A stretch of DNA of 64,000 nt from Halobacteriovorax sp. HLS. Lineage in GTDB: Bacteria > Bdellovibrionota > Bacteriovoracia > Bacteriovoracales > Bacteriovoracaceae. Position 1 is the first letter of the stretch, and each line of letters opens with the position of its first letter. The translations under genes and the position numbers were made by a program. Of this stretch, positions 8,769-16,105 are shown piece after piece. The notes under the pieces are model-generated. The model worked only from the letters and a program-made list of their open reading frames with translations. It was not told the origin of the DNA and searched no databases. Location: contig NZ_QOCL01000001.1 in the NCBI RefSeq assembly GCF_004006665.1, forward strand, positions 310,001 through 374,000, read 5' to 3'.

Positions 8769-10112
8769 GTGATCTCAAGGTATGAATCAAAAGAAATTTC
8801 TTCAATCTGGACTGAGGAAAGAAAATTTCAAACCTATCTGCAAGTAGAGCTTGCAATAATGAAGGCATTAGAAGGAACACTAGTTCCACAAGGAACACTA
8901 GTTCCACAAGGAACAAGTGAGAAAATCTCACAAAACTCATCTATTAATGTTGAAAGAATTTGTGAAATTGAGCTGGAAACAAGACATGACATTATTGCCT
9001 TTTGTACCTCAATTACTGAAAACCTAAAACCCGAACTTGGAAAGTTCTTTCACTATGGGGTGACTTCAAGTGATATTATCGACTCTTCTTTAACTCTTCA
9101 AATAAAACAATCCTTAGAAGTAATCCTTCCGAGCTTTAAGAAGTTACTTAGTGCACTGATAATTAGAGCTGAGGAAACAAAGAATATGCCTACAATGGGC
9201 AGATCTCATGGTATGTATGCTGAACCTATGAGCTTTGGACAAAAACTTCTAGGACACTATGCTGAGTTCGCTAGAAGGTACCAAGAGCTCAAAGATTATT
9301 ATGAAAAAGAGCTAAGAGTTCAATTCTCAGGAGCTGTAGGTAATTACACTATTCTCACTCCTGAACAAGAGTCTGTTGCCGCGAAACAGTTAGGCGTACG
9401 ACCGGAAGAACATAGCACTCAAGTAATTCCAAGAGATAGGCTCGCAAAACTTATTAACATTATCTCAATGACTGGATCGGCTATAGAGCGCCTTTGTGTA
9501 GAGATCAGACATTTACATAGATCAGACATTGGAGAGCTTCATGAAGGTTTTTCTAAGGGTCAAAAAGGATCTTCAACAATGCCACATAAGAAGAACCCTA
9601 TTAGTGCAGAAAATCTTACAGGTATGGCAAGAATGCTTAGATCCCATTCACAAATTGCTCTAGACAATATTGTGTTGTGGCACGAAAGAGATATTTCACA
9701 TTCCTCTACTGAAAGAATGTACCTACCAGACAGCTTTGGAATTCTTCAGTACTCACTAAAGAGATTATCATCAACTGTAGAAAATCTTGTTTTTCATGAA
9801 GAGGTGATTTCGAATAGAGTTTATGAAAATACCACTTACCTATCGAGCTATTATTTGCATCAACTAATAGAAAAAACCAACTTTCAAAGAGATGAATTGT
9901 ATACAATTGTTCAACAAGCTAGTTTTGAATCTGTAAAGAGTTCAAGTGCAGAAGTATTCTTGAAGACAATCCAGAACTTATTAAAAGATAAAGGTACAGA
10001 ACTAGAACTTCCAACTCCTAATAGAGATGAAATAAAGAAAATATTTCTTTCATCTAGTCAGAAGGTTTTCGATAGAGTTTTAAAGAGCTACCCAGAAGGA
10101 AAAGAACTATAG
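8769..10112 (+). CDS. purB: Adenylosuccinate lyase PurB
   Basis: Cleaves SAICAR and adenylosuccinate in purine synthesis. The 447-residue protein shows the fumarase/aspartase-superfamily signature GSSTMPHKKNP (residues 267-277), the TSSDIIDSS region and GRSHGMYAEPMSFG with the catalytic His. The start is GTG at 8769, preceded by AAAGGAG; the N-terminus MISRYESKEISSIW is typical of PurB. An 18-bp in-frame tandem duplication adds a repeated GTLVPQ unit near residues 36-48, a region that is short in most relatives. The 3' end overlaps the convergent guanylyltransferase gene by 6 bp. Confidence 0.95.
   Translation: MISRYESKEISSIWTEERKFQTYLQVELAIMKALEGTLVPQGTLVPQGTSEKISQNSSINVERICEIELETRHDIIAFCTSITENLKPELGKFFHYGVTSSDIIDSSLTLQIKQSLEVILPSFKKLLSALIIRAEETKNMPTMGRSHGMYAEPMSFGQKLLGHYAEFARRYQELKDYYEKELRVQFSGAVGNYTILTPEQESVAAKQLGVRPEEHSTQVIPRDRLAKLINIISMTGSAIERLCVEIRHLHRSDIGELHEGFSKGQKGSSTMPHKKNPISAENLTGMARMLRSHSQIALDNIVLWHERDISHSSTERMYLPDSFGILQYSLKRLSSTVENLVFHEEVISNRVYENTTYLSSYYLHQLIEKTNFQRDELYTIVQQASFESVKSSSAEVFLKTIQNLLKDKGTELELPTPNRDEIKKIFLSSSQKVFDRVLKSYPEGKEL
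8874..8914 (+). repeat. 18-bp in-frame tandem repeat inside purB
   Basis: The unit GGAACACTAGTTCCACAA occurs at 8874-8891 and again, identically, at 8892-8909, with the first bases of a third copy (GGAACA) following. The reading frame is kept and the protein gains the repeated residues GTLVPQ. Perfect identity suggests a recent duplication or slippage event. Confidence 0.95.
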
Positions 10113-11180
10113 CAGCTCTTTTCCCCAGTCTTGTTCTTTCAAGAAACTCACAACATTTTTAACATTTTGAGAGTCACTCTTTGGAAGAACAACTACATTC
10201 TTTTCATTGGATATAATAATTAGATCATTTACATTAATTAAAGATACAAACTTCCCTGGGGCAAAGATAATATTACCTTTTGACTCTTCAAAGTAATGAT
10301 TGGAACCTGCAACGAGAGTATTACCATCAGTATCTTCAATAACCGAACTTAACGCATCCCAAGAGCCTAAGTCATTCCAATCAAAGTTCGCCTGACAAAC
10401 AGAAACTTTTTGAGATTTTTCCATAACAGCATAATCAATAGAGTCTGCAGGCATTTGCGAATACACCTTCGCAACTTTACTATCATCCCCTATAGCTTCA
10501 TAGAGATCATTATAAAAAGAAAAAGTCTCAGCAGAATGTTCTTTAAACTCATCTAATAGTACTCCTATTTCAGCGACAAACATTCCAGCATTCCAAAAGT
10601 ACTTCCCTTCTTCAAGATATTTTGCAGCTGTTTCAAAATTAGGTTTCTCTTTAAAAGAACTAACTTTAAAGGAACCTTCGCTTAGTTCTTTGCCTCTTTG
10701 AATATATCCATATCCAGTGTGAGGAAAATGCGGAGGAATTCCTATCGTAACAATATTTTTAGTTTCTTTAGAAAGAAGAGTTGCCTGAGAGAGTGTTTGT
10801 TGGAAACCAGACTTATTTAAAATAACATGATCTGAGGGTAGAATAGCGACAACATCATCTTTACTTGCTCCATTTTTTAATAAAGTAGCAATCGATAAAA
10901 GGATACAAGGAGCTGTATTTCGACCGCTAGGCTCAAGGACTATCCCCGACTTACCAATCATTCCCTGTGAGTTTTGAGAAGCTAATTGTTTTTGGGCCTC
11001 AACGGTTACAATAAACCTCTTATCAACTTCAACAAGTCCCTCAAGTCGTGCAAGAGTATCCGCTAATAGACTCTGTTTAGAGACTAGAGATAAATATTGT
11101 TTTGGCTTTTTTGAAGTAGACTCTGGCCAAAATCTAGTTCCTTGACCACCTGCCATAATAAGAGCATATATATTTGTCAT
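10107..11180 (-). CDS. manC: Mannose-1-phosphate guanylyltransferase
   Basis: Makes GDP-mannose from mannose-1-phosphate and GTP for surface polysaccharide or O-antigen sugars. The 357-residue monofunctional enzyme begins with the nucleotidyltransferase loop MAGGQGTRFWPES followed by KPKQYL, and continues with LPSDHVI, GYGYIQRG, FKEKPN and FWNAGMFVA, all hallmarks of the family. There is no C-terminal phosphomannose isomerase domain, so it is the short form. Ribosome site AAGGAA lies before the ATG. It is convergent with purB and 57 bases downstream of the SPOR gene. Confidence 0.92.
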   Translation of the reverse strand: MTNIYALIMAGGQGTRFWPESTSKKPKQYLSLVSKQSLLADTLARLEGLVEVDKRFIVTVEAQKQLASQNSQGMIGKSGIVLEPSGRNTAPCILLSIATLLKNGASKDDVVAILPSDHVILNKSGFQQTLSQATLLSKETKNIVTIGIPPHFPHTGYGYIQRGKELSEGSFKVSSFKEKPNFETAAKYLEEGKYFWNAGMFVAEIGVLLDEFKEHSAETFSFYNDLYEAIGDDSKVAKVYSQMPADSIDYAVMEKSQKVSVCQANFDWNDLGSWDALSSVIEDTDGNTLVAGSNHYFEESKGNIIFAPGKFVSLINVNDLIIISNEKNVVVLPKSDSQNVKNVVSFLKEQDWGKELL

Positions 11181-11237
11181 AACAATTCCTTAATAGAGAT
11201 ATAAGGATATATTACCAGACTATTTCATTTATGTGAA

Positions 11238-11909
11238 TTATTCAAATTGTTTGAAATGATATTCTGAGGACTCGAATAATGACTTATGTTCAAGCACATA
11301 ATCTTTAGCGTCACTTACATTATCAAAAACACCTAATGATACTCGATACCAAGTTCCTCTGTTGGGAATAACCGCTTCATTGATAATTGGTGTATATCCT
11401 CTGGCCTTGAATCCTTTAGCGAAGCTTTCTGCTTCGTCTAAGGAAGGGAACGCTCCTACCTGAATTGTGTGCTTACCAGTGAAGTCATCACTTTTTGGGG
11501 CCGGTACTTCTATTTGCTTTTCATTCTTTTCTACTACAGCAATTTCATTATTCTTTACTACATCCTGTGCTGCAGGAGTATCACTAGAATTAAACTTTGA
11601 ATTTTCATTTAAAAACTCTTTTTCCATCTTCATTTTTAATGAATTATCTGTTTTTTCTTTTAAAGCTTTATATGTTTCTTCGTCATTTTTCTTTGTAGCT
11701 TCTTCAAGCTCATTCACCTTTTCTTCATCAGGAGAAAGAATATCAACTTTAACTTTATCCTCAACAGTGTAACCTGATTGTTCGAATGAGTTATTGACAC
11801 CAATCTTCACACCTAAAAGGAAGGATGTTAATGATATTAAAATCATAAACACGAAGATTAAAAAGACTTCTTTTTTAGCGAATACATATAATTTAGTTTT
11901 ATCGTCCAT
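11238..11909 (-). CDS. Membrane-anchored SPOR-domain protein
   Basis: 223 residues: short cytoplasmic N-terminus, one transmembrane helix (about 14-34), a long charged linker rich in Lys/Glu (about 45-140), and a C-terminal SPOR domain (about 145-223) starting KHTIQVGAFPSLDEAESFAKGF. SPOR domains bind denuded glycan strands of septal peptidoglycan, so this is probably a FtsN/DedD-like division or cell-wall remodelling factor. It lies upstream of, and in the same direction as, the guanylyltransferase, and is divergent from the flp locus. Confidence 0.85.
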   Translation of the reverse strand: MDDKTKLYVFAKKEVFLIFVFMILISLTSFLLGVKIGVNNSFEQSGYTVEDKVKVDILSPDEEKVNELEEATKKNDEETYKALKEKTDNSLKMKMEKEFLNENSKFNSSDTPAAQDVVKNNEIAVVEKNEKQIEVPAPKSDDFTGKHTIQVGAFPSLDEAESFAKGFKARGYTPIINEAVIPNRGTWYRVSLGVFDNVSDAKDYVLEHKSLFESSEYHFKQFE

Positions 11910-11975
11910 GAAGTTATTTTAATCTCGACACAAATCTCATGCAATCGTAATTACAGGTAGTTATTTTTTCCTAGT

Positions 11976-12013
11976 GGTCCAATAGCTGGACTCTTAAAAA
12001 GTGCAAAGCTCTG
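11976..12013. promoter_or_regulatory. Two short dyads upstream of the flp promoter
   Basis: GGTCC-AATAGCT-GGACT (11976-11992) is an inverted repeat centred near -74 relative to the predicted flp start site. CAAAGCTCTG (12004-12013), flanked by AAAAA on the left and TTTTTT on the right, is an imperfect dyad centred near -50. Either could bind an activator of sigma-54 polymerase or fold in RNA; the sequence alone does not decide. Confidence 0.3.
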
Positions 12014-12031
12014 TTTTTTGGTTCCCGACAT

Positions 12032-12047
12032 TGGCACCTCCCCTGCA
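12032..12047 (+). promoter_or_regulatory. Sigma-54 (-24/-12) promoter of flp
   Basis: TGGCAC-CTCCC-CTGCA matches the RpoN consensus TGGCAC-N5-TTGCW at every defined base except one. GG lies at 12033-12034 and GC at 12045-12046, exactly 12 bases apart as required. The predicted start is about 12058, leaving a leader of about 25 bases with ribosome site AAAGGAG before the flp ATG at 12083. This GC-rich block stands out in an AT-rich intergenic region. I saw no other site of this quality in the window, by eye only. Confidence 0.8.
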
Positions 12048-12082
12048 ACCGCTTCAGTAAAGACTTTTTCAAAGGAGAAACC

Positions 12083-12262
12083 ATGAAAGCAACAATGAAA
12101 TTACTAAGAAATCAACAAGGTCAGGGAGTTATGGAGTATGTCATCATATCATCTTTAGTAGGAATTTTCTGCCTAGTCGCAATGAAACAATTTGGGCAGA
12201 CCATACAAACACGTGTTGAGAAAATGAAAAAAGAAGTCGTTAGAACCATACCTGTAAGATAA
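12083..12262 (+). CDS. flp: Flp-type pilin precursor
   Basis: A 59-residue protein with the Flp prepilin layout: short basic leader MKATMKLLRNQQG, a predicted cleavage after Gly13, then QGVMEY with Glu at +5 and Tyr at +6 of the mature protein. A single hydrophobic helix (about 19-35) and a short polar tail follow. The Glu5-Tyr6 pair is diagnostic of Flp/TadE-class pilins processed by a TadV-type peptidase. A strong ribosome site (AAAGGAG) and a sigma-54 promoter precede it. Its TAA overlaps the next ATG. It would be the major subunit of a Tad pilus or its surface filament. Confidence 0.88.
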   Translation: MKATMKLLRNQQGQGVMEYVIISSLVGIFCLVAMKQFGQTIQTRVEKMKKEVVRTIPVR

Positions 12263-12501
12263 TGATCATAACTTCAATAGTGTTGGGCCTCACGATAACT
12301 GTGGCCACAACAACCTACTCCATTTCATTGTTAAAAAGATCATCTTGTAACTCTATACACTATAGAAGGTCAATTCATTCATTAGAAGAAACAATTCTGA
12401 CATCTAAGACAAGTTACTTCAATGTATGCGGAAGAATAAGAAAAGTTACATCAAATGATTTAAATATTATTCTAAACAAAGACTATACTCTTTCAAAATG
12501 A
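12262..12501 (+). CDS. Small membrane-anchored protein of the Tad locus
   Basis: 79 residues with an N-terminal hydrophobic helix (about 2-24) and a polar, basic remainder containing two cysteines. No Flp cleavage site is evident. Its start overlaps the flp stop (TAATG) and its TGA overlaps the next gene (ATGA), so it is translated as part of the flp operon. It may be a minor pilin-like or assembly component, but I recognise no family. Confidence 0.6.
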   Translation: MIITSIVLGLTITVATTTYSISLLKRSSCNSIHYRRSIHSLEETILTSKTSYFNVCGRIRKVTSNDLNIILNKDYTLSK

Positions 12502-13082
12502 TAAAAAATGAACGAGGCTCTTCTCAGTTAATAATGTGCTTACTCTTACTTGTTCTTAGTGGGATCATGGTCATTGTGATAGGTCATTCATTGAATACAT
12601 ACAAGCAAGCATCTACAAAACTAAATACACTAATCTGTATGCGAAAGTCACAATTTTATCTATCAGAGTTCGTCTCATCAATTGCTCAAGCTAATAAAAT
12701 TATCAGAGTTAACTTCCCTCTTAAGCATTCAAAAATTCCATATGTTTCACAAACTGCATCGGTACTTATAAAGGGGTTAATATTAAAACAAAACTACGAA
12801 TTATATAAATACTATAGAAATACAAATGCTATAAAAGAATGTGCAAAGAGCTGTAAAATGCACTTACTTCAAGCACACCCATATAAAGTAAAATTAGGAT
12901 TTATTAGAAATCTAGATGAGACAACAAGCTTTAAAACGAGAACTTTTTCGGCCTTTTATTATTCGACCAACTTTTTATCTTCTCTAAAGTCAAAAGTAAC
13001 TGTCAAATCTACTCTTTCAACTAAGGTTTATATAGAGACTCGAAAGACTCTCCATCCTCTAAATGATTTCTTAAACTTCTAA
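12498..13082 (+). CDS. TadE/TadG-like pilin-related protein (tentative)
   Basis: 194 residues beginning MIKNERG-SSQLIMC followed by a hydrophobic helix (about 10-30). A charged leader ending in Gly next to a helix resembles the prepilin-type leader of TadE/TadG/TadF proteins, though the mature +5 Glu is missing (Ile instead). The rest is basic, with a Cys pair in KECAKSCKMH. It is the third gene of the flp operon and overlaps the previous gene by ATGA. Its last 62 bases overlap the convergent SRPBCC-like gene. Function is inferred from leader and context. Confidence 0.55.
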   Translation: MIKNERGSSQLIMCLLLLVLSGIMVIVIGHSLNTYKQASTKLNTLICMRKSQFYLSEFVSSIAQANKIIRVNFPLKHSKIPYVSQTASVLIKGLILKQNYELYKYYRNTNAIKECAKSCKMHLLQAHPYKVKLGFIRNLDETTSFKTRTFSAFYYSTNFLSSLKSKVTVKSTLSTKVYIETRKTLHPLNDFLNF

Positions 13083-13569
13083 GATATTTATTCATTATCA
13101 CACCATAGGACTTTTCTAAAACCTTCGCTGGGAGCGAAATTCCAATTGTAGCCTTACTCATAGAGGCCTCAAATTTAACAGTGTAAGTAAATAGAGTTCT
13201 ATTATGATCAATCCTCTTTACCTGACGTAGACTTTCAAGGTAGTAAGGAGAATCTTTGGGTGTAATATAGAAAGCATAGTCTTCACTCTTGAGCTCAACT
13301 AATTGAGTTCTAGTTATAAAGTTCTTTGCAAAACCAATGTGAGCATCCTCTGTATAAATGGTCCCTATTTCAAACTCCCCATTCGAACTCATGTGATTAA
13401 CCTCACTTCTCCAAAGATAATCATTCATTGTATTTTTAACAATATCAAAGACATCAGAGTGTGAACTCTCTATCAAGATGGACTTCGAAATAGTAGCAAG
13501 CTTACCTACGGCGAAAATCTGATTTGAAAAAACGGCAACTATAAGAAAAATAGATATTTCTTTGATCAT
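13021..13569 (-). CDS. Secreted SRPBCC/START-like protein (tentative)
   Basis: 182 residues with a signal peptide (about 1-20, ending NQIFA) and a mature part whose strand pattern resembles polyketide-cyclase/START-type lipid-binding folds: ISKSILIESSHSDVFDIVKN near the start, then an antiparallel sheet and a long C-terminal helix. Ribosome site AGAGGAG lies just before the ATG. It lies on the opposite strand, inside the Tad locus, and overlaps the convergent pilin-like gene by 62 bp. A link to the pilus is not implied. Confidence 0.6.
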   Translation of the reverse strand: MIKEISIFLIVAVFSNQIFAVGKLATISKSILIESSHSDVFDIVKNTMNDYLWRSEVNHMSSNGEFEIGTIYTEDAHIGFAKNFITRTQLVELKSEDYAFYITPKDSPYYLESLRQVKRIDHNRTLFTYTVKFEASMSKATIGISLPAKVLEKSYGVIMNKYLRSLRNHLEDGESFESLYKP

Positions 13570-13707
13570 ATTGGCTCCTCTCTATCAAGCTTACATCCTT
13601 ATAAATTAATTTGTCCAATTTCGCTTCACAAGTGAAAAAAATAGAGTCCTATTGTCCTGAAATCTAGCTCTTCCAAGATGTGTTGGATATATGAACTAGA
13701 GGTGACT

Positions 13708-13899
13708 ATGGACAATAGAGGAATCAGTCAAATAGAAGTATCGGTATTCCTATTCGTGCTTTGCTTAAGTTTAATGAGCTTTACTAAGGCAATAATACAT
13801 ATACAAAAAATCGAAAAAAGAGAGCTACATGAATTCAAGTATAAATGGAATAGATTCAAGTCTAAAAATATTCAAAGAATCTACAGAGATCCGAAATAA
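13708..13899 (+). CDS. Minor pilin / TadE-like pseudopilin
   Basis: 63 residues from ATG 13708, chosen because GAGGTG sits just upstream; the frame is open to 13678 but the added residues have no ribosome site. The leader MDNRG is followed by ISQIEV, putting Glu at +5 after the predicted Gly cleavage, then a hydrophobic helix (about 10-27) and a basic tail. This matches the prepilin class of the Flp gene at 12083. It overlaps the next gene by 71 bp. Confidence 0.62.
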   Translation: MDNRGISQIEVSVFLFVLCLSLMSFTKAIIHIQKIEKRELHEFKYKWNRFKSKNIQRIYRDPK

Positions 13900-14281
13900 G
13901 AAAAAACAGCGTTTTTTGATAATTAAATTTATTCTAATTTTCTTTATATCTCATGGCCTCAGGTCTATTTTGATGAATAAGCCAATTTCAGTACCTGCTC
14001 CACAGAAACAAGTAAAAGAAAATTTCTTAAGAATGAAGATAAAGGCCCAATCCTTTGTTAGCGAAGATGCGACAAGAGCAAACCTCTTTCACAAAATCAA
14101 ACATATTGAAATTGAGAATATTGAAATCATAGCATTAAAAGCTGATTCCGATTTTTTTGAAATTGAAATACCTGTTGATAAAGTTGGCTTGATCCTAATG
14201 AATCAAGAAAATTGGCAACTCATTCCACAAAGAAAAGCTAAAAAAAATAAAAAGGAAAAAAGATATGAAATTCTTCTTTAG
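13829..14281 (+). CDS. CpaB/RcpC-like inner-membrane protein (tentative)
   Basis: 150 residues: a basic cytoplasmic N-terminus, one transmembrane helix (about 29-46), then an extracytoplasmic part ending in a Lys-rich tail. The stretch FEIEIPVDKVGLILMNQ followed by NWQLIPQR resembles the end of CpaB/RcpC, where a strand, a helix and a final strand finish the domain, but the SAF part is shortened and the match is by eye. Its place just upstream of a secretin fits, since CpaB works with the CpaC secretin. An alternative start is TTG 13916. It overlaps its neighbours by 71 and 17 bp. Confidence 0.45.
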   Translation: MNSSINGIDSSLKIFKESTEIRNKKKQRFLIIKFILIFFISHGLRSILMNKPISVPAPQKQVKENFLRMKIKAQSFVSEDATRANLFHKIKHIEIENIEIIALKADSDFFEIEIPVDKVGLILMNQENWQLIPQRKAKKNKKEKRYEILL

Positions 14282-14564
14282 TATCACACTATTAATTTTA
14301 ATGAATACTAGCTTTGCGACTCCCTATATTTTGGTTTCCTATAAGACCACCCAAAACGCTAAAGCTCTCCTAATTGAAAGAATTTTTAAGAATAGATTTA
14401 AGCTACCTAGTTCATACTATAAATTCGAATTAAATGAGAATAGCTGTATTAGTAAAACGAAGCCTAAAGCTGCGCATCTTTGCCTTGAAAATAATGATGA
14501 AATCAAATTAGTTTTTAGAAATAGATATATTTTAGAGCGAACTTTGGGGGTTTATTGGAAATAA
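14265..14564 (+). CDS. Small secreted protein of the Tad locus
   Basis: 99 residues with a clear signal peptide (about 1-18, ending TSFA) and a basic mature domain with two cysteines (in NSCIS and HLCLE) likely to form a disulfide. It overlaps the CpaB-like gene by 17 bp and precedes the secretin, so it may be a periplasmic pilotin or assembly factor. That is a guess from position only; no family is recognised. Confidence 0.6.
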   Translation: MKFFFSITLLILMNTSFATPYILVSYKTTQNAKALLIERIFKNRFKLPSSYYKFELNENSCISKTKPKAAHLCLENNDEIKLVFRNRYILERTLGVYWK

Positions 14565-14566
14565 AA

Positions 14567-14588
14567 AAAGGCCTATTAATAGGCCTTT
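14567..14588 (-). terminator. Intrinsic terminator of the small basic-protein gene
   Basis: A perfect 22-bp palindrome centred at 14577/14578 (arms AAAGGCCTATT). Read on the minus strand, the stem is followed by a run of seven T (plus bases 14563-14569), so it terminates the minus-strand gene ending at 14614. On the plus strand the T tail is weak, so transcription from the upstream Tad genes into the secretin could read through. Confidence 0.8.
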
Positions 14589-14613
14589 AAATATATAAAT
14601 TACACTTTGACTA

Positions 14614-14739
14614 TTAGTCTTGGTGAATTGCAAACTTAGGAGTTGTTCCCTTGTTCTTATTAGCGGCCTTTCTTTTAGCACCAGCTTTTGTCTTCTTGTT
14701 TCTTCTTCTGTTTTCAGTAATTTTTGTGTTAGATACCAT
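14614..14739 (-). CDS. Small highly basic protein (41 residues)
   Basis: From ATG 14737-14739, which has a good ribosome site (AGGAGAG), the product is 41 residues: MVSNTKITENRRRNKKTKAG at the front and GTTPKFAIHQD at the end. About 40% of residues are Lys or Arg. It looks like a ribosome- or nucleic-acid-associated peptide. I have the impression of similar small basic proteins in related bacteria but cannot name a family. Its start codon overlaps the possible secretin start on the other strand. It has its own terminator at 14567-14588. Confidence 0.7.
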   Translation of the reverse strand: MVSNTKITENRRRNKKTKAGAKRKAANKNKGTTPKFAIHQD

Positions 14740-16105
14740 GATATCTCTCCTATATATTAAAATCTTTAAAGTACTATTTTCTTTAATTAGAACTGGTTTT
14801 TTACCTAGTTGCAGACAAATTGTCAAAATAATTGTGCTAGGCCATATTTTTATTCTCTCCCCCAATACTCTAAGTACTGAATATTATGAAAAGGAGTCAT
14901 CATCTATTGTTTTGTCCATTGGAGAATATAGAAGACTTCCCTTTAGTCAGAGTTCATCTTACGCAATGAGTAATAAAGAGCTAATCATAGCGACGCCCTC
15001 AACTGACAAAAAATCACTCATCATAAGGGCAAAACACTTAGGGGTTTCGACATTAACAATTTGGAGTAAAAATACCCCTAAAACAAGAGTTATGGTGCAA
15101 GTCATCAGTAAAGTTCAAAAAATGTCTTTAGATGAAGATATTAAGGTACTTGATGGACAAGGTCTAAACCCTTCACTTAATAATGGAAAACTGAGTTTTT
15201 CAACTCCAGTTACAAATTTAGAGCAACTCAAAAGTCTTGGCGATGTATTAAAGAAACGAACTTCTAAGTTATACCCTCTTGATCAAAATATTCATCTAGA
15301 GAAAAACTTTAGCAAGCAATTGACTTCCATAATCTACACAAAACTTCTAGATAGTCATCTTACACCTGTCGAGTGTGACTTTAGTGAAATTCCCTTAAAG
15401 TGTACATTCGAAAAAAATTTAAGTACTCAAATAAAGCCAGAAAACTTGCTGATGCCACAAATCCCCATCGTATTTTTTGCGCTAGACAGAGCTTACCTTC
15501 GTCCAAATATATTACTAAAAGCAAGGATTATTCTCATTGAAAGTGCAACCGGAATTAATCAAGGACTAGGTATGAATGCTTTAAGTTCAAAAGTCGAAAA
15601 TATTCTAAAAAAGGACTTTAACTCTCTAATAAATAATAACGAGGTCATCTTTACCAAGGATAGTGCGCAAATATCATCTTTAGCAACTCCTCAAATGATT
15701 TTATCAGAGGAGGAAAGTGCGACAATAAGTCTTGGAAGTGACATTCCTTTTACTATTAGAACAAAGGAATCATCAAATACACAATGGAAATTTGCCGGCC
15801 TAAAATTGACAACAGAAGTCAGAAAAAATGGAGACAAATACAAACTCTCTCTTGAAACAGAACTTTCAAAACCAAACGCAGGAGAGAACCCAACTATAAC
15901 TTCAAATAGACTTTCAACAAGTCTTCTTCTGCCATTAGATTCTGTAACTAAAGTAAGTGAGTTGTTTCACACGGGAGTACAGTCTCAATCTAACAGCTTG
16001 CCGTATGTAAGTAGTATTCCTTTACTTGGAAAACTTTTCTCAAACGATAATGAATTAACCTCGAATAAACATATCTTAATTTATTTCAAACTAGAGGAAA
16101 TTTAA
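14738..16105 (+). CDS. Tad/Flp pilus secretin (CpaC/RcpA family)
   Basis: Outer-membrane channel for the pilus. From ATG 14738 it has 455 residues: signal-like hydrophobic region (about 32-43), a pilus-formation N-domain (about 50-120, with IVLSIGEYRRLPF and GVSTLTIWSKN), and a C-terminal secretin domain (about 320-455) with ATPQMILSEEESATISLGSD and YVSSIPLLGKLFS near the end. The start is uncertain: the frame is open to 14651, 14738 has no clear ribosome site and collides with the divergent start at 14739, and GTG further down is possible. Its stop overlaps the ATPase start (TAATG). Confidence 0.85.
   Translation: MISLLYIKIFKVLFSLIRTGFLPSCRQIVKIIVLGHIFILSPNTLSTEYYEKESSSIVLSIGEYRRLPFSQSSSYAMSNKELIIATPSTDKKSLIIRAKHLGVSTLTIWSKNTPKTRVMVQVISKVQKMSLDEDIKVLDGQGLNPSLNNGKLSFSTPVTNLEQLKSLGDVLKKRTSKLYPLDQNIHLEKNFSKQLTSIIYTKLLDSHLTPVECDFSEIPLKCTFEKNLSTQIKPENLLMPQIPIVFFALDRAYLRPNILLKARIILIESATGINQGLGMNALSSKVENILKKDFNSLINNNEVIFTKDSAQISSLATPQMILSEEESATISLGSDIPFTIRTKESSNTQWKFAGLKLTTEVRKNGDKYKLSLETELSKPNAGENPTITSNRLSTSLLLPLDSVTKVSELFHTGVQSQSNSLPYVSSIPLLGKLFSNDNELTSNKHILIYFKLEEI

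Noticed and set aside
11941-12070. Possible c-di-GMP (GEMM) riboswitch upstream of flp, because of GTGCAAAGC and flanking hairpins
   Set aside because: The conserved GEMM-I core (CAAACC, GNRA hairpin, GG, then the P3 receptor) is not present in order; only a short CAAAGC piece matches. The GC-rich block is better explained as a sigma-54 promoter.
14651-14737. Secretin start at 14651
   Set aside because: The added hydrophobic residues are antisense to the 41-residue basic gene, whose own ribosome site and terminator support it. The true secretin start is not settled.
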